Assembly (NCBI RefSeq): GCF_051622035.1
Contig: NC_135358.1
Coordinates: 1,862,501 to 1,926,500 of the forward strand
Length of the DNA: 64,000 bases
Source of the DNA: Arctopsyche grandis
Lineage: Eukaryota > Arthropoda > Insecta > Trichoptera > Hydropsychidae
Direction of reading: 5' to 3'
Under the pieces are notes generated by a model. It made no database searches, was not told the DNA's origin, and saw only the letters and a list, made by a program, of their open reading frames with translations. A program made the translations under genes and the position numbers. Shown one piece after another: positions 1-11,830 of the stretch (position 1 is its first letter; every line of letters starts with the position of its first letter).

Positions 1-290
1 TTACCAATAAAGGTAATGAGTACCGTATTACCATGACTCTAAGAATGTGTTCAAAACAAAAATGTGACTTTCCAACTCAATTTACTAGTCAAGTGACGTT
101 TTCATGAAAACCTAACCTATATATCATATATGTATATGTATAGTACCCACTTATAGTGGAACTGTATTTTCAATTGTAATATATATTGAACAGCTGGAAT
201 GTAATTCGCCATATGAATCAACTTACGTGTGTTAGACGGAATATTTTCCAACTAGTCAAAATATATTACAATTGAAAATATACTAGTGAA
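1..290. repeat. Interspersed repeat R1, copy 1
   Basis: This stretch matches 40466-40810 almost along its whole length (shared blocks include GACTTTCCAACTCAATTTAC and GCCATATGAATCAACTTACG). Within it, blocks resembling TGTATTTTCAATTGTAATAT recur in inverted orientation, so it folds back on itself. It is probably a non-autonomous DNA element, but no terminal duplication can be read because the left side is cut by the window. Confidence 0.6.
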
Positions 291-324
291 AATATTTTTT
301 CATTTGAAATATTTTTTTTGATTT

Positions 325-935
325 TTAAATGTTTTTTATTATTACTAAATTATGTTCATAATACATTTTATATCTATTTTAATAGCTACTGATCTACTGA
401 TCATTTTCTATTTTACAATTTTAAATTAATTTTGTTAGTAATCATAGTATTATATTATTATAATGTTAATATGTACAGCGTAATAGGAAAAAGAGCTCAA
501 AAACCTATTTACAATTCTTATAAATGCTCATAATACATCTAATACATAATATTAATTAAAGACTCTCTAAAGTCGATGACCTAAAGCAGATTTTGGTTAG
601 GTAATCTGTGTTTATACCTGAAGGGTATATATATTTTGTTGTAATTATCGAGACTCTTCACAAGTGTGTTAGTATGGTTATTAGTGATTCTGTCAAATAA
701 TCTACTGGTTGGTTTGTTAATAATGTCTGTAACAAACGGAATATTATATATGGCATGCAGTTTTTTCAAGTTAGTATGTATGGGTGTATTATAAATTATT
801 TTTAGGGGTTTATTTTGTATTACTTGGAGCTTGGAAAGGTTAGTATTCGAGGCGTTATTCCATACAGGTGAAGCATAGGTTAATAATGGTAATATGAGCG
901 CCCGATATAATTTTATTTTATTTTGAGTTGATTAA
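325..935 (-). mobile_element. Jockey-like LINE, 3' end (copy 1)
   Basis: The minus strand at 581-769 encodes a 62-residue peptide (MKKLHAIYNIPF, then DRITNNHTNTL and PFRYKHRLP) that resembles the C-terminal tail of Jockey-clade LINE proteins. It is followed by a 3' UTR containing GAGCTCTTTTTCCTATTATG. The same 3' end recurs at 4140-5010, 6815-7012, 17745-17945, 33690-35640 and 56690-57616. It is 5'-truncated, as is usual for LINE insertions. This copy also supplies intact, unoccupied versions of sites that are occupied in other copies. Confidence 0.65.
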
Positions 936-3900
936 GAACTATGGCGATTAAATATTGGATATATTGAGGATATACCCCGCATCGCCTTGCATTTCGCTCC
1001 CTCAATGTGAGGTGCCCATCTTATTCTTTTATCGAACGTAACATAGATACTTTTCATGGTACTCAAAATTGTACCGCAGATGGGTTTTAAACAAGCAACA
1101 GATTCAGATTAGTTGAATTTGAATTTGAAGTTAGATAAATTGGCAAAATACAAGAGACGGTCGATCTGGCTTTAATATCGTACTCGTAATTTTAAATATT
1201 TCAATCAATTTTAGACCATTGACTAGAGGTTTTTAGCATCTGAAATTACTATAGCAAAAAAATCACAAGGTGTCGGTCAGTGTTTGTTTTTTTATGTTAA
1301 AATTTCTGATGAAATTACTACGGCAGCTTTCGTGATATACCCTAACGGACATAACCATTGATCCAGGTTCATGATGGTACCGGTTGTGTACACGGTACCA
1401 TTTTTGGCATCGAATTAACATATAGCATAATAAGATATGCACATTTTGCACCTACGAGGCTTTCATTCGAAGAAGCGATCACGTTAATTACCCAAAATTG
1501 AATGATAGACATTGGACAAAGGTCCGCGCGCAACAGTTACTCACACCTATCATTTTGGGCTTATAACAGAGCCATAAAGGTATTAGCCATTATATTTAGC
1601 AACTAATGAACCCGAACCATCATCGGTCTCGAGATTGATGAGGCTGAGTTCCATACATACATACGTGAGAACATAATCGCCATCAGCCGTAATGTGTAAG
1701 TAGGTATGTATGGTTTCGTAGATACATATACGGATACACCGTTTTACTATTTCCATTGCGAACGTACGTATTTACAGTTAATCTCAACAATGAATCTGCA
1801 TGTATATATGTACATATATCTGGATTATGTTTTACGAAACCGAGAGGTTGATAATCCGAGCGAATGTGTAAAAAAAAAGAAACGATTCATTGCATTATCA
1901 GTGCATATAAGGTGATGATCATGCATATGTGAGTTGAATGTGTGGTGAGTTAAAAAAAAAAGAAGCAGTGAAATGGTTGTCGACAATAGTTTTTTCCAAA
2001 ATTAGAACTGTTGTATTGATGGAATTGCTACGGGATATTATGGTGTAGGGGTATTTCGCTATATCGTTTGTCCGTTTCAAATACGAATTTAATCGAAAAG
2101 CAAACTGTTGTATTATATGTAATATCGTTTGTGTGCGAATATTTTTGTGTTAACACTTAGTTATCATCGTTTTTTTATGAAATTGATACCGTAAACTGGA
2201 TTTTTTTTTTACTTTTCTAAGAACTTTCGACCATATTATCATAAATTTTGATCTTGTGATTGAACCGATTTGTTTTAAACAGTCGTAAATGTTAATATGT
2301 ATAAAAAAAGTATATTTGGTTATTCGAATAGTCACCGCAAAATGTAAAGAATTAAAAAAATACAATAATAAATCAAAATCCAAAGAAATACAAAAAAGGA
2401 CACTTATAAGGGAGCATTTAAATAACCAAAAGAAAACTTCAGTGTGATAGGATTCTAATTATTTTTAAAATACACACACACATACATATGCATTGTTTTT
2501 AAACCATGAAAATGTGATCATTTAATATACATACATACATAAGAATGAGTCAAAATCTCGAAGTCAAATTTTTTTATGATCAAAATTCTTAATCCATCGT
2601 TACTTTTTTATATACTAAAATAAAATAACATAATGATTACTATAACGTTATATTTCAGATCCTTTAAAATATAGAATAATACTATAGTATTATATGTATA
2701 CTTTTAAGGTCTAAACTGTCATAGTGTATTGCGTTTATTTTTTTTATTTACAATCAAATTGAAAAAGTGGAGCAAGAAAACATGTCTGATTTCAAAGCCG
2801 AAGATAATCAATAAGATGTGTACTTTTTGATTAAATCATTTATATCTTAGTATTATCACATCTACATACATATGTATGCATATATGTATTATAAGCAGTC
2901 TAGTCATTGACTTTGTATATAAATCACAGCAATACAAATTCTTTAAAATCGATTAATTTCTGTGATCTTTTTTATGTATTGTACCTGCAATAGATAGAAT
3001 TACAGCATACATTGTCTTCAATTTTGAACCATGTTCTATGACTCCATAGGTGACAAGTCTTCACCCTCGTGCTCATGTTAAAATCACCTCAAAGTTCTTG
3101 TAGAATATATTTTTTTCGCTGTTAAATCAGGTGCTTGAACACGTCACAACCATTCGCCGGATCGTATCCCAGATCAGCCGATTACAAGTCAACTGTGAAC
3201 CACTTCGCCAAAACATACCCAAAGAAAGATAGATACATATGTATTATATGTATATACATAAAGGAAACAAAAAAAAGTATATATGTATGCCAATCCTTCG
3301 CAAAAGTTCGGCAAAGTCTTGCCCAATTCAACACAAGAGTGCGTATATTTTTATTCAACAATATTTAATAACACGTGACTTCCTCTCAATACACTACGAT
3401 CGGAAGAAAGGGTCGGATAACAGGTACATAATTTCTCTTCAAATTTTCATATCGATCACATCCGTGTAAATAATGTAAAGAGGACTCCTGCGTGTCTTTT
3501 TCGATATCGCATGCATATAATACACCTTACGTAAGTCGATTTTCATTTCATGTCGAATAAAAGCCTTAACAGTATCCTCAATTACGCGAGAAGAATGAGA
3601 ACAATGGTTGTATTATATTCGCGGAAGAGCGATACACCCCACAATGGCAAAAAAAAAATTAAAATAATTCTTAGCCGACCGCGTTTTTCATTTCATATGA
3701 ATTTCACTTAAACGGTGAGTATTTCACGTGTTTACTATATATTTTTTAAGACGTTCGATCTTCGTAGATGTACATATTATGTTTATAGCCGTACTGAAAA
3801 AAAAAATGACGAATTCATCCGTAAAAACAATGAGATGAAAAAAATCAACCCTTGCACAAAAAAAGGGACGGTATATAATTTTTCCTAACGGTATACTGAC

Positions 3901-4139
3901 GTGTCCGCTTCAAAGATCAAAAGAGAAATAATATATGAGTATTGTATATAAGAAATTTTTAGGTAAAAATATTAAGTCTAAACGTATCTGATGTCGCTTC
4001 ATTGACTTTCGTTACATACTGTCGATAAATGTCCAATTTTTTATCGACATTTGAATGCCTAAATATATCTACTGTTATTTATTTAAAGAAAAAAATAAAA
4101 CCAGAGTACATTTTTTGCATAGAACACTAATGTTTAGAT
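936..4139. other. Spacer without recognised gene
   Basis: AT-rich DNA with many TACA/TATG runs and only short random ORFs (all under 80 codons, none resembling a known family). Stretches near 1490-1660 and 3130-3630 are less AT-rich and look like single-copy DNA, but no exon with good splice sites could be supported. Confidence 0.4.
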
Positions 4140-5010
4140 TTTGATATTGATTTTTAAATGCTTTTTATTATTACTAAATTATGTTCACAATAAGTACATC
4201 TTATATATATTACTTAATGTTTAAAAGTTATTGCATGCCTGATAGCATTTCAATACATGATAAAATAGTAGAAGGAGTAAATAATTATTTATACAGATAT
4301 CTTACTATATTTTATAAGTTGGATCCTTTTTACAGAAGTATATCAATCTATATTTATTTTATGGCGTATGAAATTAGTATGGAGAGCATTTTGTCGAATG
4401 AATGTTGTTTTTAAATCAAAAATGCTACTCTGCCTGAAGAAAAAGATCTTCGATCAATGCGTTTTGCCAGTAATGATTATGGATGTGAAACTTAGACATT
4501 GAACGCCAAGATGATATACAAAGTCTAATGCACTCAAATAAGTATGAAACGATTTATGCTCGGCATAACGAAGAAAGACAGGAAGCGGAATACGTGGGTG
4601 AGAAGTATGACAAGGGTAGTAGACATAGTGGATAGAGTAAAGATATTCAAAAAGCAATGAACGGGCCACGTGGCTAGAAGAATGGATAAAATATAAACAA
4701 AATAAGTGCTAGAATGGTACCCGAGAGAATGTAAAAGGGTAAAAGGAAGACCGCAGGTAAGACGGGTGGACGAAATTAGGAAAACATGTGGGGTGAGATG
4801 GATGAGAGTTGCGTAAAACAGAGACGAGTGGAAGCGTGTTGGACAGGCCTTCATCCATGGATGGTGAGTGGCTGTAGATGATAATGACGATATCTATTTT
4901 AATGGCTGCTGATCATTTTCTATTTTACAATTTATTATTTTTTTGTGAGTAATTATAGTAATTATATTAATGTGCAGCATAATAGGAAACAGGGCTCAAA
5001 AACCTAATGT
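4140..5010 (-). mobile_element. Jockey-like LINE 3' end (copy 2), split by an RTE insertion
   Basis: The two halves (4140-4194 and 4885-5010) match consecutive parts of the Jockey 3' UTR seen at 325-500. They are interrupted by a piece of an unrelated LINE. This fixes the order of events: the Jockey tail was present first and the RTE piece landed inside it. Confidence 0.6.
4195..4884 (+). mobile_element. RTE-type LINE, decayed 3' end
   Basis: A degenerate plus-strand copy of the RTE reverse-transcriptase C-terminal region whose better-preserved relative lies at 38452-39865 on the minus strand. The translation keeps YCMPDSISIHDKIVEGVNNY, matching YCMPDSIPLDDKPVEVVNNY of the other copy, but has several frame breaks downstream. 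It ends in a GATGATAATGACGAT tail, the decayed form of the ATG-repeat tail of this family. Confidence 0.7.
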
Positions 5011-5384
5011 TTAGATTAGATTGTATGTACGTATGTATATTACAACAAACTATTGAATGGTATACATTTTATGGTATAATATGTAAATAATCAGAATTTT
5101 TAAAGCATTTCATGTTTTTTGGATTAACCGGTATATAAACAGTACTACTTGGGTTTCTGAAAACCCGACGGATTCGGGTCCAAAATCAAAATCAAAAATA
5201 TTATAGAAGGTGATAAAAAAACACATAATAAACAAATACATATAATAATAAAAATATACTACAGTATATTATAATGCAAAAATATCGGCAAAATTTCAAT
5301 AAATTTAATTTTGTTTTCCTAATTTTAACATAATAATACTTACCTAATAATAACACTAAAGCATTGAGAGACTTATCCCCTATG

Positions 5385-5785
5385 TGGGTGAAATTTAGCC
5401 AAATTTCAGTACACCGTATAATTTTCGGTATTTATGTTTAGTATTTCTGACAGAGTGGTTTCAGTTTGGAATAGTCTTCCCAACGATTTAGTAACCTCTA
5501 ATAATATTAATATTTTTAAGAATAAACTTGATATTTTTTTTAAAACCAAAGGATTTTTGTAATTCTTCTTTCCCATAATCATATTTCTTTATTTTTATCT
5601 TTTTTGTTTGTATATTTTATATTTTATTTCTTCTCTTATTTTATTTTAATATTGTTTTTTTTTAATGTATTTTAATTTTTCTCATTTTTTTATTGCATAT
5701 ATGTATTATTTGTAAAATATGTTTATTCAAACCCCTTGGGCCTATCGGCCTCCCCCAAGTATATTAAATAAATAAAATTTGCAAA
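5385..5785 (+). mobile_element. LINE 3' end, second family
   Basis: Encodes a peptide with SVWNSLPNDLVTSNN followed by IFKNKLDIFFK and a stop, a pattern common at the C-terminus of CR1/Jockey-like LINE reverse transcriptases. The 3' UTR then runs to a short motif with CCCCTTGGGCCTATCGGCC and ends in a TAAATAAATAAA tail. A second copy with the same end lies at 56735-57318. Confidence 0.6.
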
Positions 5786-6814
5786 ATCCGTTCCATTGTT
5801 CGCAGTTTTCTCAGAACACACAAATCGTAAAATCAAATTCTCGAAAAAATAAGGTCATATACAAATCATATACACGCAGAGTCTATAAATAACACATATG
5901 TACATATTTGAATATTTTCAATGTATCGACAGAAAATCATTTTGAATTTTTACGTTAATACTCGAAATTTTAAATACCCGGCCGGTCAAGTCCAGAAACC
6001 CTAAGTACTACTATATTTTTGAGCCATTTACCGTGTAATTTCATGGAAGCACTCATTACTTAAAACCTCATCGAATGAATTATTATCTTTATTACCTATA
6101 TGTAAATGATTTATTGTTATAATCGATAATTGACGTTGCACGATACATTTACAAATAATAAAAATAAATAAATTTTACTATAGTACCTTCAGTTATGTCG
6201 TAAATTATTGTTTTAATTCAACAGCAGCGATATATTTCTATATTATGATTTATCCAGAAAGATATCGATTAATTCCGTTAACGGTTGTCGATTAACACAG
6301 TGTTTATCGCCAAAGTCTAATCTCATTATTGAATTTAACCGGTTCGCATTTCTGAAACGGTAAGCGCTACTGAATTATAAAATCTTTGGATCCGTTTGTT
6401 TTTGAAATTATAACAAAATTTTTCTCTAACACGTATTTTGTCAACGTCAACAGATTAGTATCTTTGAGTATTTCGGAGATGTTTATAAACTTTTTTTGCG
6501 CTAGAGAAGGGTAAAATTATAAATCAATCATACAAAGCTGTCTACGCGCGTGTTCTATGCTTTGAAATTCTATCGAAAATTTCCGTGAAAAAGGTTTAAA
6601 ACACAAGGACTTGCAATCTGACAACAATAGGAGACACAATAGTGAAAGAAATTCGCTAAAATTGTATACTTGAAAAAAAATGGGTTGCTTAGAAACGACA
6701 ATAGAATTAATCGGTTGTAAAAAAATATATATTTAATTCGATTTCACACATATTGAATTGAACGTTTTAGTATTTTAACCGTATGTTGTGAATTTTTTAT
6801 ATATAGGTACTTGT
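5786..6814. other. Spacer without recognised gene
   Basis: AT-rich DNA. I see no exon, RNA gene or repeat shared with the rest of the window. Confidence 0.4.
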
Positions 6815-7012
6815 AAATAGGTTTTTGAGCTCTTTTTCCTATTATGCTGTAAATTAACATTAAAATAATATAATACTATGATTACTAACAAAATTAAATT
6901 AAAGTTGTAAAATAGAAATTGATCAGTAGATCAGTAACTATTAAAATAGATTTAAGATGTATTGTGAACATAATTTAGTAATAATAAAAAGCATTTAAAA
7001 ATCAAAAAAAAT
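6815..7012 (+). mobile_element. Jockey-like LINE 3' end (copy 3)
   Basis: Plus-orientation 3' UTR fragment with the diagnostic GAGCTCTTTTTCCTATTATG start and an AATAATAAAAAGCATTT end, the same end point as the other copies. Confidence 0.65.
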
Positions 7013-7254
7013 ATATACATAAATATGTGCCAGAGAATTAAAAGATTGTATGTGAATTTTCACCTCCAAATGTAAATAAACTAAATAATTTGAAAGAAAA
7101 AGTATTTCGATGGGACTATTTACTTTCAAATGAAATATAGTATGTTCGAAATATTTTTTTTTGTACATACATATATACATACAAAGTAGCACGATATTTT
7201 AAAGTACATAACTTATGTACTTAATAAGATCTCAAGATTTCGAAACGAAATATT

Positions 7255-8096
7255 GTATATTTCATTCAATTTTCGCTAGCATTGGGCAGATTAATTGCCT
7301 AGGCACCAAATAGTCTCTCGGATGCAGATTTTTTTTTATTATCAAATTTATGGCACAAATATCGGATCCTAAGAGCGTAAAAGTGAAAGCTCCTCAAAGC
7401 TATTAGGCAGTGCTTTGAAAATTGTAATAAATCAAGCGGACTGAATATAAATATTTCTTAGTTCACTTCGCGATTTTTCTATATCTTGGTGTTGCTCGGT
7501 CGATGTCTCAAAATCTGCCAATTTCCTGTTCAAATTGAATATTGGAATCTATAGTCAAGTATTTTATCTTTCATTTGTAGTACTTTTCAGCTTTGAAATC
7601 TCTCTAAGTAGTCGTCCAGTTCAAATCAAAAGTCAAAAGTACGTATTTTCATTTGGGATTTTTTCCCACTGTTAATACTATTTTATATTGAGTATTTTCT
7701 ATTGAAACATGTTTATTGGGACAGTGTTATAGCCACACTATTTTTTGTTTTCATTAAAAGAGTAAATTGGAAGTGTGCTGAATTTTAAATCGGTAAAATT
7801 GCGAACAAAAAGCTCGCACTAGTATTTACTTGTATTTACATGAATCTGAATTGAATTAATAGGGATAATATATTAAATTGTCTTTATATGAGATTTAAAT
7901 TAAATTTCACTTAGAAAAATCATATTTTTACTATTCTTGTGGATTAATAACAAAAATTCGTTTATTTACGAATTTTATTTAATTCTCATATAAAGACAAT
8001 TTAATATATGTATGTATTATCCCTATTAATTCAATTCTGAAATAAGAAAATAAAAGTCATATTTCGTCTCTGAACCATTTTTCGTGTCGAACAGTG
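7255..8096. mobile_element. CACTG-ended foldback element, copy 1
   Basis: Shares several hundred bases with 53060-54182. Its right end reads CGTGTCGAACAGTG followed by TAA, the same terminus and flank as the copy at 54182. Inside, 7850-8036 is a strong inverted repeat: TAATAGGGATAATATATTAA recurs as its complement around 8005-8030. The left terminus is not recognisable, so this copy is probably truncated or rearranged. The left part also recurs in inverted orientation at 10225-11105. Confidence 0.6.
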
Positions 8097-8099
8097 TAA

Positions 8100-9239
8100 T
8101 GTGTTCGAATATAAGATCAGACATTGAACTGTATTAATAAATTAATTTAATCAAGTTGTAGTTATCATACGTGCTGTCTCAGAATTCGAAATGTAATCTA
8201 CATAGTTTGTTTTAAAATGATATATAATATTAAGAATTTTATGTACGATTGGCGATTGGCAATTTCCACTCGAGGTAAATTCGTCTTGATAATTCAACGA
8301 TTACGAAATTAATGAAAAAAATAAAATAAATACAAAACGAACCTCACGGAATGTACCCTCAGCAGCAGCACGACACGGTCGGCGGTTTTGCTGAATTATT
8401 ATCTCATCATAGACGATAATCTATGGTGATTTTCCAACGCGGAGGGAGGTCGTCCAGCACATAAACAGCAATCTCAAATTATAAAAATACGGCGAATGCG
8501 AGAAACCACCCAAAAAGGAGCGATCATTTGTATTAAACAACGATAAAAAAAAGCCACTCGATCGGACACATTTTTGAAGAAGTGGTCCTTCCGCGCTTTC
8601 TTCGGGGATTCCCATGGCGAAGGTGAGGACCTTTGAACGAGCCCTCAAAAGGGATTCAAATCTACCCAACAATGCATTTTTTCCGGACACAATGGACCTC
8701 ATGCTCGCGCAGAAATAATTGCCGTATACAAGGGCGGTGAACCAATAACCGCAAACACACATTTTTTTCCCCACCCCATCAAAAACATCCACCGAAATTG
8801 ACGTTTTATATTAAAAAAAGTATATATACAATAGTTTCTAGTATTTTTTAATATTTTTATATTACGGTTGTTAAAAAACTATTACCGATGGCTTTTTTTT
8901 TAGACAAAATCGATGCTATTAGGTATAGCACGTGCTCAGAAAAACAGCCCTATTATGTCCGAATTTAAGTTTGAAAGATTGCAAAGTCCAGCACTGATTA
9001 AAGATTGTCTGTAGGACAATCAACTGACGTACATATCTTAAGCAATTTGTCTGTTCTCACATGTCTGCCAATACATGTGAGTGTTTTTTTACAATAATAT
9101 ATGTACCTACAATCAGTCAGGTGATTTTTAATCTTTCAAGAATTCGAACTATTATACAAAAATGGACAGGAAATTTAAGAATTACAAAACTGTAGTGATT
9201 TTTTTATACTAGTACTTATAATATCTCTACCTTATTCCT
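8100..9239. other. Unassigned region with a less AT-rich block (8340-8800)
   Basis: The block from 8340 to 8800 has mixed composition and looks single-copy, unlike the surrounding repeats. A 123-codon ORF lies on the minus strand (8421-8792), but its translation has no recognisable domain and no paired splice sites. It could be a conserved non-coding element or chance. The part from 8950 to 9150 contains inverted blocks (ATTAAAGATTGTC against AATCTTTCAAG) that suggest a small decayed foldback element. Confidence 0.3.
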
Positions 9240-9242
9240 TTC

Positions 9243-9735
9243 TTGTTGGGCATGCTTGGGTATAATTCCTTTGATCTTCGGAGAAACTTCTCATTAATTC
9301 ATTTTGTTCTCCAGTTTCTACGTGGTAATGAGTCATACCCTTCATTTTATTTCCCTAATAATTATGTGCGTGGTAGACATCATCATTTGATGGTTGTACC
9401 TTCTGGCCGCACATTTCTTTATCGGATGGCTCCTATTCCAACAATTATCCGACTTCTCAATGAAATCATTCCTGCTGTGCCTGAATGTGATCTGTCAGTG
9501 AGCGTAGGTTATCGGAGATTATTTTAACCTATCTTTCTGGTAGCCTGCGCTCATCATTATTTTGATAATTGTATGCGATGTATGAGTGGAATTTTGATAT
9601 CTCTTCCATTTGGGCCTCGCAGGGATGTTTTGTATTTGCGTTTGCTTCTTATACATATATTGGTGCTGGCTACATTGTATATTATTATTTGATATTTTTA
9701 CTTTATCTGCTTATTTTTTTATGATTATGTATAAA
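9243..9735 (+). mobile_element. Jockey/R1-like LINE 3' end, third family
   Basis: The translation at 9243-9527 (LRRNFSLIHFVLQFLRG, then RTFLYRMAPIPTIIRLLNE) has the shape of the extreme C-terminus of an insect non-LTR element. A homologous stretch is at 41095-41420. The element lacks all upstream domains, so it is a dead 5' truncation. Confidence 0.6.
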
Positions 9736-9738
9736 TAT

Positions 9739-10190
9739 AGCCAGAAGTATGGCTCGGTGGTTGCGTTTATTTTTTAGCACCGAGTTAGTTCGATCCCGCG
9801 ATAATCTTTAATCCTGCTGCTCAGACTTTGATATTTGTGACTCCAAGTGAATCGATTATTATCAGAGTTTGCCAATTTATCAGATTTCATTGTTGATACG
9901 GTTCCTTCATCAAATTGGCAAAATCATCCTACTCGCTATGTCACAAATATCTGAATTTGATTTATGTAGAATATTTTAAAAATTATGTACAAGTCTAAAT
10001 CCATAGATATCTCTGTGGATTAATTAATTGTTAATTTCCTGTTCTTCAGCCTCCCGAAATACAGCGATTTATGCAATAAAAATGTTGCAATGTTTGTAAT
10101 TGATTGTCTAGGAAGGCGCATTGGGGTCTACTTGTTAGGACTTCCTGGTGTATATTTATGTAAAAATAAAATAAAATAAAATATCAACGG
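9739..10190 (+). mobile_element. tRNA-derived SINE, copy 1
   Basis: Starts with a tRNA-like head: GGCTCGGTGGTT resembles an A box and GTTCGATCC a B box. The body contains CAGAGTTTGCCAATTTATC and a 3' block AAGGCGCATTGGGG, and it ends in a simple AAAAT tail. At least nine further full or partial copies are in the window, on both strands. SINEs depend on LINE machinery; I did not identify the partner LINE. Confidence 0.75.
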
Positions 10191-10224
10191 GCAAGAAACG
10201 AAAAGATGATAAAATCCCGAAATA

Positions 10225-11105
10225 ACTTACGTACTTAAAAATACGTACTTTTGACTTTTGATTTGAACTGGACGACTACTTAGAGATATTTTAAAGCTGA
10301 AAAGTACTACAAATGAAAGATAAAATACCCGACTATAGATTCCAATATTCAATTTGAACAGGAAATTGGCAGATTTTGAGACATCGACCGAGCAACACCA
10401 AGATATAGAAAAATCGCGAAGTGAACTAAGAAATATTTATATTCATTTAGTATTTATATTCAGTCCGCTTGATTTATTACAATTTTCAAAGCACTGCCAA
10501 ATAAGCTTTGAGCAGCTTTCGCTTTTACGCTCCAAGGATTCGATATTTTATTTTATTTTATTTTATTTTATTGTCACAATCAATACACACTCGCCATTAC
10601 AGATTTGCTCCAATGCGACGGGTGTACGTTAATGAAATACATAAACAATCAGAAATCAGAAATACAGTAATACATACATACATATAGAATCAGAATACAT
10701 ATATAGAATATAACAATTAATCAGAAATAATAATCATAGTGACATCTATGGATTTCAGATTACTGTGTATAATTAATACAAATTATACACAGGCAGATTT
10801 TTGTGACAACAGGATTAGATTTTTTAATACCAATTTTCAGGAACCGTTTCAGCAATGATCAGATAAAATTGGCAAACTCTGATAGAGAAACGATCGATTT
10901 GGAGTCACAAAACCCCCAAATCTAACCAGCAGTGGCGAGGACACGAACCTATGACCTCAGTGATGCTAAATATATACGCTATCACTAAGCCAAACTGCTG
11001 GCTATATGTGTCATAAATGTGATAATAAAAAAATCTGCATCCGAGAGACTATGTATTAAGTGCCTAGTTAATTTCAAAGTTAGCGAAAATTAAATAAAAT
11101 ATACA
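10225..11105 (-). repeat. Inverted copy of the left half of 7255-8096
   Basis: The minus strand of 10225-10540 plus 11015-11105 matches 7260-7680 (for example CGGTCGATGTCTC with its flanks, and ATCTGCATCCGAGAGACTA). The copy is interrupted by a SINE at 10541-11007. Together with 7255-8096 it forms a large inverted pair about 3 kb apart. Confidence 0.6.
10541..11007 (-). mobile_element. tRNA-derived SINE, copy 2
   Basis: Reverse-oriented SINE: an ATTTT-rich tail at the left, body with AACGATCGATTTGGAGTCAC, and the tRNA-like head at the right ending AAACTGCTGGCT. It sits inside the inverted repeat copy, so it is younger than that copy. Confidence 0.7.
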
Positions 11106-11136
11106 AAATTTTGTTTTGAAATCTTGAGACCTTTCT

Positions 11137-11270
<134 letters not shown>

Positions 11271-11329
11271 AAATAAAATAAATGAATGTATTTTTTGTCT
11301 GTCTTTATATGTATCTATTTTTATTTTTC

Positions 11330-11427
11330 TCATCCCTCTGTATTTTTTCGACCATTGTGGCACATTAGGGACTCCTGTAATGCCACAATGATCCAAACTT
11401 GAACTCAAATAAATAAATAATATATTC
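11330..11427 (+). mobile_element. LINE 3' tail fragment
   Basis: Contains TTTTTCGACCATTGTGGC and ends in AAATAAATAAATAA. The same tail closes the LINE at 41095-41627 and, reversed, begins the stretch at 32228. Confidence 0.5.
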
Positions 11428-11443
11428 ATATGTGTATAATGAC

Positions 11444-11483
11444 TAGACACCGGATACGCGGCACCTTCTGGGTCCGGTGTCTA
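11444..11483. mobile_element. Minimal 40-bp derivative of the palindromic hAT-type MITE
   Basis: Begins TAGACACCGG and ends CCGGTGTCTA, and contains only the terminal parts of the family described at 37499-37631. It is flanked on both sides by the perfect 8-bp duplication ATAATGAC (11436-11443 and 11484-11491). The whole central palindrome is missing. Confidence 0.85.
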
Positions 11484-11634
11484 ATAATGACGAAGTATAG
11501 ATTTTTTTCTTAGTATTAAATTTGACGAATGAATGTTTGTGTTCGACAAAAGATTATCAAAAATGAAATATATCTAAATATAATAAATCTCTCCGTAAAT
11601 TACCCATTTTTACAAACCTCCTTTACGTTCACAA

Positions 11635-11830
11635 TTCAGAAAAAAATTTGCCTCTTATCCGATCGTTTTCATACTTTGCCATATTGCTCATTGTGGTCAT
11701 CAATATAAGTAAATGCACCATCCGACATTACGATAGAGATAAAATATCGTTAAAGACGCGTTTGAAGTTTGCAAATTTGAAATCTGGGTGACGTCTACGT
11801 AGTCTTACGTAGTTTTATATATAGATGGCG
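11635..11830 (-). repeat. Interspersed repeat R2, copy 1
   Basis: The reverse complement shares GAAAACGATCGGATAAGAGG and the preceding ATTGATGACCA block with 26735-26960 and 29990-30200. No termini were resolved. Confidence 0.5.

Noticed and set aside
8421..8792. 123-codon minus-strand ORF in a less AT-rich block
   Set aside because: No recognisable domain, no splice partners and no obvious codon bias. It is kept only as an unassigned block.
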